In this document: positions 27,103 through 35,020 of the stretch, one piece after another
Numbering within the stretch: position 1 is the first letter of the stretch
How the letters are laid out: every line of letters starts with the position of its first letter
Assembly (NCBI RefSeq): GCF_024055665.1
Contig: NZ_JAMXMC010000003.1
Location: 346,814-410,813, forward strand
Reading direction: 5' to 3'
DNA from: Ideonella oryzae
GTDB lineage: Bacteria > Pseudomonadota > Gammaproteobacteria > Burkholderiales > Burkholderiaceae_C
Length of the DNA: 64,000 nucleotides
Translations under genes and position numbers: made by a program
The notes under the pieces: model-generated
Told to the model about the DNA's origin: nothing
Seen by the model: only the letters and a program-made list of their open reading frames with translations
The model's database searches: none

Positions 27103-28560
27103 TTAATTCTTCGGGCTGGATGCGGCGTCATCCGCGGCGGCGCTCTGCAGCATGTCCGGTGCTGCCACCTTCCAGCCGCCTCCCAGGGCCTTGTAAATCA
27201 GAACCAGCGACAGGTGCTCATCGCGCAGCGCATCCAGCTGCAGGCGCTGGGCGGCGGTGACCTGACGCTCGGCATCCAGCACCTCGAACAGGGTGCCCTG
27301 CCCGCCCTGGTAGCGCTTCTGCGCCAGCTCAGCCACCGATTTCACGGCCTTCATCTGCCGACCCAGCACATCCACGCGCTGCAAGGTCTTCTGGTGGTAG
27401 ACCAGCGCATCCTCGGTCTCCATGAAGGCGTTTCGCACTGCACGCCGGTAGGCATCCACATGCAGGGCTTGCACCGCCTCAGCCTCCCGCACCGACGCAT
27501 CGTTGCGCCCCCCATCGAACACCTTGGCCACCAGCTGCGTCCCGACGCTGCCGAACAAGGCCTTCTCGGTGATGAAACGCGACAGGTCGGTGCTGGCGTA
27601 GCCGAACAGGCCCGTCAGGGAGATCGTCGGAAAAAACTCTGCCTTGGCCACGCCGATGCGGGCGTTGGCCGCGCGCAGGTTCGCCTCGGCCATGCGCACA
27701 TCCGGCCGCTGCTCCAACACCGAAGAAGGCAGACCCTGCGGAACCGGCGGCGGCTTCAGCACATCCAGCCCGGTCGATCGAGGAATGGCTGCGGGATCGG
27801 TGCCCAGCAGGATGGCCAGGCCGTTCTCGGCAGCGGCGATCTCCCGCTCCTTGGGCGGCACGGCCGCAGCCGTCTCCTCCAGCGCCGCGCGCGCCTGCAT
27901 CACCTGCAGCATCGTCCCGGCGCCCCCTTGCTGGCGAGCCTCCGCCAGACGGATGACCTCCTGCCGGTTGGCCACGTCCTGCTTGAGCAGGGCCAGCTCC
28001 CGGTCCAGCGCCAGCAGCTGCACATAGCCGCTGACCACATTGGCCACGACGGTGAGCGTGATCGCGCGCCGATCCTCGTCCGTCGCCGTCAGATCGGCCA
28101 GGTAGGCCTCATTGGTGCGCTGCACCCGCCCCCAAAGGTCCAGCTCCCAGCTGACCTGAGCCTGAAGCTCGTAGGCCGCACTGTTGACCGGCGTGCGGGA
28201 CGACAGCGGCACCTGCCGCTCCTCGCTGAGCTTGTCCCGGGTTGAACTGCCCCGGATGGCCACCTCGGGCAGTTCCTGCGCCTTGGCCAGATCGGCCCGC
28301 GCCGCATACTGGCGGACCCGGCCGGCCGCGATGCGGATGTCCAGGTTGTTCTGCAGCGCCTGCTTGACCAGGCCGTCCAGCTGAGCGTCGCCAAAGGACT
28401 CCCACCAGGCCAGGTTGGCCAGATCGGCCACCGGCGCCGCACCCGGCTCGGGCGTGCGCCAGGTCGTCGGCGTGACGACCTCGGGCCGCTGGTAATCGGG
28501 GCCCATGGCACAGCCAGCCAGGGCGCCGGTCAACAGGGCCAGAAGGGAAAGAAGGCGCAT
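27103..28560 (-). CDS. Outer-membrane efflux lipoprotein, NodT/TolC family
   Basis: 485 residues. A lipoprotein signal (RLLSLLALLTGALAGC) puts an acylated Cys near residue 17 after cleavage, then the NodT start MGPDYQRPEV. The two OEP repeats are recognisable by ALQNNLDIRIAAGRVRQYAARA, by PSSVLEQRPDVRMAEANLRAANARIGVAKAEFFPTISL (quoted here as two adjoining blocks, PSSVLEQRPDVRMAEANLRA and ANARIGVAKAEFFPTISL) and by KRYQGGQGTLFEVLDAE. It forms the outer-membrane duct of a tripartite exporter. The ATG at 28560 has AGGAG 10 bases upstream; an in-frame ATG at 28602 that overlaps the previous stop (ATGA) would add 14 residues before the signal. The HlyD fusion follows after 18 bases. Confidence 0.92.
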   Translation of the reverse strand: MRLLSLLALLTGALAGCAMGPDYQRPEVVTPTTWRTPEPGAAPVADLANLAWWESFGDAQLDGLVKQALQNNLDIRIAAGRVRQYAARADLAKAQELPEVAIRGSSTRDKLSEERQVPLSSRTPVNSAAYELQAQVSWELDLWGRVQRTNEAYLADLTATDEDRRAITLTVVANVVSGYVQLLALDRELALLKQDVANRQEVIRLAEARQQGGAGTMLQVMQARAALEETAAAVPPKEREIAAAENGLAILLGTDPAAIPRSTGLDVLKPPPVPQGLPSSVLEQRPDVRMAEANLRAANARIGVAKAEFFPTISLTGLFGYASTDLSRFITEKALFGSVGTQLVAKVFDGGRNDASVREAEAVQALHVDAYRRAVRNAFMETEDALVYHQKTLQRVDVLGRQMKAVKSVAELAQKRYQGGQGTLFEVLDAERQVTAAQRLQLDALRDEHLSLVLIYKALGGGWKVAAPDMLQSAAADDAASSPKN

Positions 28561-28598
28561 GGGAGGCCGGCTCCTGGCGCGCGTGGGATGGCAGTGCG

Positions 28599-29027
28599 TC
28601 ATTCGTCCTTGTGCTCCCGTGCAAAGCGCTCAGCCAACAGATCGAGGGCGTGTTCCTCGATCTCCTTGACCCGCACCAGGCGGTTGCGCAACTCGTCGAG
28701 GATGGCCTCGAACCACTTGATTTCGTACTCGATGTGCTGCCGCTCTGCCACGATGTCTTCCATCGGCATGTTGGGCGGCGGCCGGCCTTCCTCGTCGAAC
28801 AGGAACTTGATGCCTTCGGCAATCCGGCTGTTCGCGTTGATGTACTGGACCTGCTTCTCGACGTACTTCTTGACCTTCTTGGCCTTGAATTCCTGGATGA
28901 CCGCCAGCCGCAGCGCCTGCTGTTGCTTGGACAGCTTGCTGAGGTTCGGATGACTGGTCACCGGGTCGCCATCAATGGGACCGAGTCGGGGGCGGGTGCC
29001 CGGCTTGCTCTCTGGGTTGTCTGTCAT
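28599..29027 (-). CDS. Small charged coiled-coil protein, function unknown
   Basis: 142 residues, highly charged, with two long predicted helices (LSKQQQALRLAVIQEFKAKKV and AERQHIEYEIKWFEAILDEL) and a short Pro-rich turn (EEGRPPPNMPMED). No signal peptide, no membrane helix and no family I recognise. It lies between the sulfotransferase (30 bases upstream) and the TolC-like gene (4-base overlap with its upstream ATG), so it is co-expressed with both. A cytoplasmic scaffold or chaperone for the sulfotransferase or exporter is possible but unsupported. Confidence 0.7.
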   Translation of the reverse strand: MTDNPESKPGTRPRLGPIDGDPVTSHPNLSKLSKQQQALRLAVIQEFKAKKVKKYVEKQVQYINANSRIAEGIKFLFDEEGRPPPNMPMEDIVAERQHIEYEIKWFEAILDELRNRLVRVKEIEEHALDLLAERFAREHKDE

Positions 29028-29057
29028 GCCAATGCTCTTTGGGTGCCGGTCCAGTTG

Positions 29058-29966
29058 TCAGGTGTAGCCCAGTTCCGCGGCCAGTTCCAGCACCTGCGGG
29101 TACAGCCCTTTGCCATCCGGGCGCCAGGCCAGCGGCTTGTCCAGCGGGGGCACCTTCACCTTGTGTGGACGGAACTCCGGGCCGCGCAGGAAGTTGGGGT
29201 CGTTGCCGAACAAAGCGGTGATGGGCCCGAAGCAGGCAAACGGTGAACGCTCGGGATGCATCATGGCGTCGATGGCCTGCGCATCGTCACGGATGCCCAG
29301 CCAGCGGCACACATCGCCCAGGAACTGGGTCGGGTCGTGCATGATGTCCTCGCCGCGCACGCGCATCTGCTGCTCGCGCGGCACCTGATCCAGGAAGTTC
29401 AGGATGTTGGCGTTCAGATCGTGCCAGGCGAACTGAGGATCGACGAAGGCCCGATCCTCCAGAAAATCGATCGAATTCACGTACAGCGCGAAGGCACCGT
29501 CGTTCATCGCCATGATGGACTTGCAGGTCGCCACCGGATGGCGGGTCAGGTGCAGGAAGCGCGCATCGGGAAAGGCCCGGTACATGGCCTGCATCCGCTT
29601 GATGGAGATGGTGTAGGACGGGCTTTTTTCGACCGCGATCAGCGGGTCGATGTCGCCCACCAGTTCCTGGTAGATCTCGGCCGTGCTGCGGCTCTGGCGC
29701 GCTGCGCACCAGTGATTGGCCATCTGGACCGTGGCCGTGGTCTGCTCACCGCCGTAGATCTCCGCCACGGCGCGCAGCAGCCCCTGGCGGGTCTTGGAAA
29801 AGTTTTCGATCTCGTCGCTGCGCCGTACCCAGAGATCCATCAGCCGGTCCACATTGAACAGGCACAGCTCCGGTAAACCAAAGGTTTGCGGGTGCTGCCC
29901 GATCATCGCGTTCATCAGCGATGTATAGGACCTCGGTGGCGCCAGAAGAAACAACGGTGCGGCCAT
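29058..29966 (-). CDS. PAPS-dependent sulfotransferase (stand-alone)
   Basis: 302 residues from the ATG at 29966; a longer frame from a GTG at 30047 exists, but the fold begins right after the ATG. The 5'-phosphosulfate-binding loop is APPRSYTSL (residues 9-17, compare PxRSGST), and the 3'-phosphate motif LTRHPVATCKSIM is near residue 140. PSYTISIKRM and RGEDIMHDP match sulfotransferase family 3/1 helices. It transfers sulfate from PAPS to a hydroxyl, likely in the cytoplasm. It is first in the unit with the coiled-coil protein and the exporter, so its product is probably exported. The distant ACP-fused sulfotransferase shares the overall fold but is clearly a different sequence. Confidence 0.88.
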   Translation of the reverse strand: MAAPLFLLAPPRSYTSLMNAMIGQHPQTFGLPELCLFNVDRLMDLWVRRSDEIENFSKTRQGLLRAVAEIYGGEQTTATVQMANHWCAARQSRSTAEIYQELVGDIDPLIAVEKSPSYTISIKRMQAMYRAFPDARFLHLTRHPVATCKSIMAMNDGAFALYVNSIDFLEDRAFVDPQFAWHDLNANILNFLDQVPREQQMRVRGEDIMHDPTQFLGDVCRWLGIRDDAQAIDAMMHPERSPFACFGPITALFGNDPNFLRGPEFRPHKVKVPPLDKPLAWRPDGKGLYPQVLELAAELGYT

Positions 29967-30386
29967 CGGAACTGCTGTGGACAGGTAAATTCGCCAGAAC
30001 GATTGAACAGCCCCCCGGCTTTGGCGCCGCACGACGGAGTGCAGCACCGTGATCGGGCGACCACGTGACCAAGATTCGAGTTTCCCTCAGGGGCACCGTA
30101 TCTCGGTTCCCGGACTGTCGCGCCCAGATGGACTCCGCACAATCCCGAACTTGCATGGCGCCCCCTGTGAACGTAGGGGATGACGAGAGCTTGACGGCGG
30201 GCAGTATGCCGCCCTTCCCGGGGCCGGCAGCATCGATTCAGCGACCCCTGACAACACAACCCCTAGAACGTCCGCCCGACAGGCTGTGGACAGCTGCAGG
30301 CAATCTCGCTCGATCCGAGCCTGATCCAGAGACCATGTCCCCTGCTTGCGCGACACCGGCACAGCAGGTCGCCCCGGCAGAAATGA
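29967..30386. other. Intergenic region between sulfotransferase and tRNA genes
   Basis: About 420 bases without a convincing gene; open frames here are GC-driven shadows. A small imperfect hairpin (GGCGGGCA...TGCCGCC, about 30197-30214) is visible. The region should hold the leftward promoter of the sulfotransferase operon, but no clear -35/-10 pair stands out. Confidence 0.45.
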
Positions 30387-30420
30387 AAAAAGCCAGCACG
30401 TTTGCACGTGCTGGCTTTTC
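30387..30420 (-). terminator. Terminator of the tRNA-Arg transcript
   Basis: A 14-bp perfect stem (AAAAGCCAGCACGT paired with its complement) with a TTGC loop is followed on the minus strand by a run of T residues. It lies directly downstream of the second tRNA-Arg. Confidence 0.85.
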
Positions 30421-30424
30421 TGTC

Positions 30425-30501
30425 TGGTGCGGCTGGCAGGATTCGAACCCACGACCCCTTGGTTCGTAGCCAAGTACTCTATCCAACTGAGCTACAGCCG
30501 C
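30425..30501 (-). tRNA. tRNA-Arg (anticodon ACG), second copy
   Basis: A 77-base cloverleaf with encoded CCA. The acceptor stem GCGGCTG pairs with CAGCCGC; the D arm is GCTCAGTTGGATAGAGT; the anticodon stem-loop is CTTGG-CTACGAA-CCAAG with anticodon ACG (inosine-modified, reading CGN); the T arm GGGTTCGAATCC is normal. It is identical in sequence to the copy at 30554-30630 and has its own hairpin terminator. Confidence 0.97.
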
Positions 30502-30520
30502 TGACTTGTCCGCAGGTGAA

Positions 30521-30546
30521 AAAGCCAGCAGAGTGGTGCTGGCTTT
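30521..30546 (-). terminator. Hairpin between the two tRNA-Arg genes
   Basis: AAAGCCAGCA (30521-30530) pairs with TGCTGGCTTT (30537-30546), followed on the minus strand by T residues. It resembles the stem behind the second copy (both contain GCCAGCA), as expected if a tRNA-plus-terminator unit was duplicated. It may end part of the transcripts or guide processing. Confidence 0.7.
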
Positions 30547-30553
30547 CCTTGTT

Positions 30554-30630
30554 TGGTGCGGCTGGCAGGATTCGAACCCACGACCCCTTGGTTCGTAGCC
30601 AAGTACTCTATCCAACTGAGCTACAGCCGC
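30554..30630 (-). tRNA. tRNA-Arg (anticodon ACG), first copy
   Basis: A 77-base cloverleaf with encoded CCA, the same sequence as the copy at 30425-30501. The anticodon loop CTACGAA gives ACG. It is the promoter-proximal copy; a promoter lies about 15-45 bases upstream. Confidence 0.97.
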
Positions 30631-30644
30631 ATGCGGAAGCTAGC

Positions 30645-30674
30645 AGTATAGAGCGAAATTCGCTTTCAACGCAA
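30645..30674 (-). promoter_or_regulatory. Sigma-70-type promoter for the tRNA-Arg pair
   Basis: On the minus strand, TTGCGT (30674-30669), an 18-base spacer, then TATACT (30650-30645). The predicted start is a few bases before the mature tRNA 5' end at 30630. Confidence 0.6.
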
Positions 30675-30698
30675 GCGCTTTTTTCTTGAACGCCAGCA

Positions 30699-31934
30699 TC
30701 AATCCAATGCGGCAGCGCGCTGGTCGAAATGGCTGGCCTGGGCCTCGTCATCCTCCTGCCGCGCAATGCGCGCCAGGACGCGCAAGGCCTGACGGCGCAC
30801 CCGGCTGGGCAGACCTTCCGCGCTGGCCGTCTGCTCCAGCAGGCGGCGGGCCTTGCCCCACAGCTGACGGTGGGCAAAGACCGCCCCCGCCGCCGCCACA
30901 ATGGCCGGCTCGCGCCCGTAGCGGGACAGCGCTTCTTCCATCACGGGCAGCCACCGGGTGTCCACCGCATCGACGCAGGCCACGAGGGCCAGCGCCAGTT
31001 GCTCCCGACCTTCGCCGTCCAGGCGCTGCAACTGCTCCCAGGCCGGCCACAGCCACGCCTGCCCCTGCTGGGACAGCCCCAATTGCGCGGCACGCCGTGC
31101 GGCACCGGCCAGAACCCAGGCGTCGCGGCGGTCGGCCTCGTCCAGCCCCTGCCAAACGCGCAGCAGCTGGCTCTCATCCAGCGCCTGCTCCAGCGCATCG
31201 ACGGCCAGGGAGCGCAGCAGGGACTGCGCAGCACCCACCGAGAAGCCCTGGTGCTTGGCCAGCAGCCGTGCGGTCTGCAGCGCCTCCATGGGACGGCCCA
31301 GCTGCCGGGCCGCCTGCAATTTCAGACGCAAAGCCTGGGTCCGCCGTGCCACGCCCGGCGGCAGCTCCGACAGAAGGGCCATGCAGCGTCCGGCATCCCG
31401 GTCTTCCATCGCCCACTGGGCCGACAGCAGCAGAATGCCTTCCGAGGTGCTGCCACTGCCGTTGCAGGCCTGAGCCAGCCCCAGCTGCTCGTCGCGCGCA
31501 CCCCGGTCCTGCAGACGGTGCAGGGCCGAAGCAGCGATGAGGTGCGCCTGGACGGTGAAGTTGCGGTCCTGGGTCAGTTCCAGCGCCTCGGCCTGGAGGT
31601 CCAGGGCCTTCTGCGCAGCCCGCCGGGCCCGGGCGTACCGGGCCGCAAGAAACTCGCCAAAGCCTTCGCGCAGCAGTGCCTGAGCGGCCCGCTCGCGCTT
31701 GAGCTGACGCCATTCCCTGGCCCGGGTGGGCAGGCTCAGCAGGGCCTGCGCCGCCTGCAGGGTGCCGAACAGCACCATGACCAACGCAAGCAGCGCCAGC
31801 AGGAACAGGTTGAGCGACATGTCCAGCCGCCAGTGCCCGTAGAACAACGACACCAGCGCGTCGTTCTGCCCGAACACGGAAGCCGCGACCACCGCCGCAA
31901 CGAAGAGAAGAATCAACCAGATGACCGACCGCAT
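30699..31934 (-). CDS. hemY: HemY-type inner-membrane TPR protein
   Basis: 411 residues. Two N-terminal membrane helices (RSVIWLILLFVAAVVAASVFG and a second near 41-63, LNLFLLALLALVMVLFGTL) precede a long Ala/Leu/Arg-rich alpha-helical TPR domain, the layout of the proteobacterial HemY family (PF07219). Despite the name its role in haem synthesis is uncertain, and it is not protoporphyrinogen oxidase. It is the last gene of hemC-hemD-hemX-hemY, 18 bases after hemX. Confidence 0.9.
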   Translation of the reverse strand: MRSVIWLILLFVAAVVAASVFGQNDALVSLFYGHWRLDMSLNLFLLALLALVMVLFGTLQAAQALLSLPTRAREWRQLKRERAAQALLREGFGEFLAARYARARRAAQKALDLQAEALELTQDRNFTVQAHLIAASALHRLQDRGARDEQLGLAQACNGSGSTSEGILLLSAQWAMEDRDAGRCMALLSELPPGVARRTQALRLKLQAARQLGRPMEALQTARLLAKHQGFSVGAAQSLLRSLAVDALEQALDESQLLRVWQGLDEADRRDAWVLAGAARRAAQLGLSQQGQAWLWPAWEQLQRLDGEGREQLALALVACVDAVDTRWLPVMEEALSRYGREPAIVAAAGAVFAHRQLWGKARRLLEQTASAEGLPSRVRRQALRVLARIARQEDDEAQASHFDQRAAALD

Positions 31935-31952
31935 GACGTCCGCTTCCTGGCT

Positions 31953-33113
31953 TCAGTGGCCAGCGGCCGCGGCGGTCAGCGCCGCCAGGGTGTCGTCCGG
32001 TCGCGGCAACGTGGCCTGACGGCTCTGCCCCGACACCTGCTTGAGCTGCTCCTGCACGGCCTTCACGCGCTGGGAGCTGACATCAAAGTAGCGCCCCAGC
32101 AGTTGCTCGGCCTGGGCAATGTCACCCTGAGCCTGGTCGAACTGCCGCGACAGCAGTGCCAGACGGGCGTTGAGCAGGTGGAGCTTCAGGTTCTCCCGCA
32201 GGAAGAAGGCCTGCTCGGGCGACACCAATGCGGCTTCCGGATGGTCGATCGCGGTCACGCGGACCAGGGCGCGGATCTCCGCCCAGGCCTGGCCGGCAAA
32301 CACCTTCCACTGATCTCTCAGCACGGCCCACCAAGCCATCTCCGGCAGGCTGCCCGACTCCTCGCCCACCGCCGCAGAACCAGCCGAGGCCGGCATCGTG
32401 ACGCGGGCCGCCGCCTGGGTGCCCCCCTCCCTGCGTTTCGGCGAGGACATCAGCGGCAGGTCATCCACCTGACGCGCCACCTCATCCAGACGAATGGACA
32501 AGGCAGGCACGTCGGCCACGGCCACGCCGCGCAGGCGATCCATGTCGCGGGCGACCGCACGCCGCACACGCTCCAGGCGCGGCTGGTTGTAGCGCGCCAG
32601 ACGTTCGTCGGTCTGCTTGAGCACCGCCATCATGGGCTCGACGCTGCCCGTGATCGCGGCCTGCTGCTGGGCCACCCGAAGACCGGCCTCGACATCCGCG
32701 AGCACATTCTCATCCCGCGAGCGGGAGAGCGATGAAATCAGATCCTCCACCTGCGAGCGCTGCAGCGCCGTCTCGGCCACCTTGGCCTCCAGCAGGGCCA
32801 GCTTGGCCTCGGACTGCGTGGCCACGTCGTGGGCCTGGCGCGACAGCATGCGCGCCTCCGCCGATTCGTCCTGGCTCAGCTGCTGGCGACGCACCAGCTC
32901 CGACTCCAGCGACTGCAGGCGCGCGTGAGTGGACCAGGCCAGGCCCAGGGCACCCGCGCTCAGGAGGGCCATGCCGCCCAAAGCCCAGGGCACCCAGTTG
33001 CTGCGCGCCTGGCCGGGCGGCACGGGGGAAGGCCCCATGGCCGGAACCGGCGCCACGGAGGACTCGGCAGCGGCCGGAGCGGCTGCGGATGGGGTGTTGT
33101 CGGTGGTGCTCAC
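31953..33113 (-). CDS. hemX: HemX-like protein (uroporphyrinogen-III C-methyltransferase-type annotation)
   Basis: About 386 residues from a GTG at 33113; an ATG at 33038 is an alternative. An Ala/Pro-rich cytoplasmic segment is followed by one membrane helix (WVPWALGGMALLSAGALGLAW) and a long periplasmic coiled coil (LQSLESELVRRQQLSQDES onward), then a helical domain ending in QLLGRYFDVSSQRVKAVQEQL. This is the HemX family (PF04375), lacking methyltransferase motifs, so the enzymatic name often given is doubtful. It lies between hemD and hemY. Confidence 0.88.
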   Translation of the reverse strand: MSTTDNTPSAAAPAAAESSVAPVPAMGPSPVPPGQARSNWVPWALGGMALLSAGALGLAWSTHARLQSLESELVRRQQLSQDESAEARMLSRQAHDVATQSEAKLALLEAKVAETALQRSQVEDLISSLSRSRDENVLADVEAGLRVAQQQAAITGSVEPMMAVLKQTDERLARYNQPRLERVRRAVARDMDRLRGVAVADVPALSIRLDEVARQVDDLPLMSSPKRREGGTQAAARVTMPASAGSAAVGEESGSLPEMAWWAVLRDQWKVFAGQAWAEIRALVRVTAIDHPEAALVSPEQAFFLRENLKLHLLNARLALLSRQFDQAQGDIAQAEQLLGRYFDVSSQRVKAVQEQLKQVSGQSRQATLPRPDDTLAALTAAAAGH

Positions 33114-33231
33114 GTTGGCTGTCGATTGTATCGACCGGACCTTCGCGCCTGCAGCGCTGCGGCGCCCCCGCCACACCCTGGCGGCGAATCCCCCCAGAAT
33201 GGCGGCGCCATCGCGCGCCTCACTCAGTCTG

Positions 33232-33984
33232 TCAGCGCTTCAGCGCCTGGACGACACCCTCGGCACCGGCCGCCACGTCTTCCACCCGCCCAAAGCCGGC
33301 CTGGCGGGCCCGGGCGGCGATGCGTTCATGGGAAGCCAGGGCCCAGGCCAGTTCCCAACGCGCCTGCGGCAGCAAGGTCGCCAGATGGTCAATGGCTTCT
33401 GAGCTGCTCAGCAGCCAGCAAGTGCCCGCCGGGTCGGTCAGCGCCGCGGCGGCCAGCGCCTGCTGCGCGGGCGTCCAGGCCGGTGCCCGCCGCTGATAGG
33501 CCTGCAGGAAAGCCACATCTGCCCCGGCCTCCCGCAGGGTAGAGGCCAGCCAGTCCCGCCCGCCCTCACCCCGAACGATCCACACCCGGCGACCACGCCA
33601 GTCCTCGCCGCGCAAACGCGCCCAGAGGGACTCCGACTCCAGCACCGCGCCGGGGGCCGGCGCCACCACCGCGGCCGGCGGCGCACCCAGGGCGTGCAGG
33701 GCGGCCATGGTGCCGGGCCCGGTGCAGGCAGCCTGCACGCCGTCCGGCCAGGCCCAGTCTGGAGGCAGGCAGGCCGCGAACTGACTCACCGCGTTCGGGC
33801 TGACGAACATCACCAGCATGCCAGGCTGCAGGCCAGCGGCCATGGCGCGAACCGCCTCCGGATCCGGCGCGGGGCCGATCTCGATCAAGGGCAGGGCCAT
33901 CGCCGGCAGGCCAGCGGAGCGCAGCTGTTGCACCCAGGCATCGGCCTGCGGCTGCGGCCGGGTCACCAGCACGCGCGCCGGCAT
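33232..33984 (-). CDS. hemD: Uroporphyrinogen-III synthase
   Basis: 250 residues from the ATG at 33984, with a GTG two codons earlier also possible. HemD cyclises hydroxymethylbilane and inverts ring D to give uroporphyrinogen III. The sequence is divergent as usual, but the RVLVTRPQPQADAWVQQL start, the VSPNAVSQFAA stretch, and the WLLSSSEAIDHLATLLP segment fit the two-domain fold. It begins 9 bases after the hemC stop. Confidence 0.9.
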   Translation of the reverse strand: MPARVLVTRPQPQADAWVQQLRSAGLPAMALPLIEIGPAPDPEAVRAMAAGLQPGMLVMFVSPNAVSQFAACLPPDWAWPDGVQAACTGPGTMAALHALGAPPAAVVAPAPGAVLESESLWARLRGEDWRGRRVWIVRGEGGRDWLASTLREAGADVAFLQAYQRRAPAWTPAQQALAAAALTDPAGTCWLLSSSEAIDHLATLLPQARWELAWALASHERIAARARQAGFGRVEDVAAGAEGVVQALKR

Positions 33985-33993
33985 GGTCACGGC

Positions 33994-34950
33994 TCAGGCC
34001 GGCTGTGCCGCGAGGTAGGCGGCACCGCCCGCGGCCACCAGCCGTTCGGCCGCCTCACGCCCCAGCGCCTCGGCCGCCTCGGTGGTGGTCACGGCGGCCG
34101 ACAGGCGCGCCTTGAGCAGCGGCTGCTCCGGCTGCGCCGCATGGCCCAGGGCCACGTCCAGTTGCATCCGGCCGTCCGCCAGCCACACGGCATGGGCTGC
34201 CAGCGGCACGCTGCAGCTGCCACCCAATGCGCGGGACACCGCGCGTTCGGCATGTGTGGCCAGCCAGGTGGGTTGGTGAGACAGGGTGGCCACCACCTGG
34301 CCCAGTGTCTGCGCGTCAGCCCGGATCTCCAAGCCCAGGGCCCCCTGACCCGCGGCCGGGATCATGGCCTCGGCGTCGAAGGTGGCGCGAATGCGCGCCC
34401 CCAGGCCCAGGCGCTTGAGGCCCGCGGCCGCCAGCACGATGGCGTCGTAGCCGCCTTCGTCGAGCTTGCGCAGCCGCGTGTCCAGATTGCCGCGCAGCGG
34501 CTCGATGCGCAGGTCCGGCCGCAGGGCCTTGAGCTGCACCACGCGGCGCAGGCTGGAAGTGCCCACGCAGGCGCCCTGAGGCAGCTCGGCCAGACTGGCG
34601 TAGCGGTTCGAGACGAAGGCATCGCGCGGATCCTCGCGCTCGAGGATGGCCACCAGGACAAAGCCTTCGGGCAGCTCCATCGGCACATCCTTGAGCGAAT
34701 GCACCGCCATCTGGGCCTGACCGGCCTCCATGGCCACTTCCAGTTCCTTGACGAACAGACCCTTGCCGCCAACCTTGGACAGGCTGCGGTCCAGGATCTG
34801 GTCGCCCCGGGTGGTCATGCCCAGCAGCTCGGTGGGCAGGCCCAGCTCTTGCTGAAGCCGGTCGCGCACATGCTCGGCCTGCCACAGCGCCAGGCGGCTC
34901 TCCCGGGTGGCGATGACGACGGGGGTGACGATGGAAGCGTTGGATTGCAT
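33994..34950 (-). CDS. hemC: Hydroxymethylbilane synthase (porphobilinogen deaminase)
   Basis: 318 residues. The enzyme condenses four porphobilinogens into hydroxymethylbilane. The start [16 protein letters not shown], the segment [31 protein letters not shown] (quoted as two blocks: [29 protein letters not shown]), and the dipyrromethane-cofactor Cys in [12 protein letters not shown] are all present. It diverges from ppc, with about 70 bases between the starts, and is followed by hemD, hemX and hemY. Confidence 0.97.
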   Translation of the reverse strand: MQSNASIVTPVVIATRESRLALWQAEHVRDRLQQELGLPTELLGMTTRGDQILDRSLSKVGGKGLFVKELEVAMEAGQAQMAVHSLKDVPMELPEGFVLVAILEREDPRDAFVSNRYASLAELPQGACVGTSSLRRVVQLKALRPDLRIEPLRGNLDTRLRKLDEGGYDAIVLAAAGLKRLGLGARIRATFDAEAMIPAAGQGALGLEIRADAQTLGQVVATLSHQPTWLATHAERAVSRALGGSCSVPLAAHAVWLADGRMQLDVALGHAAQPEQPLLKARLSAAVTTTEAAEALGREAAERLVAAGGAAYLAAQPA

Positions 34951-35020
34951 GGCCCGGGATTATGGCCGTGCCGCACTGCTAGCATCGCGTCCGCCCACGG
35001 ACGCCCTGGAAGGACTTTTC

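Noticed and set aside
24832-28245. A 1137-codon open frame opposite the exporter genes
   Set aside because: It crosses the gap between two real genes and has antisense composition; no motifs.
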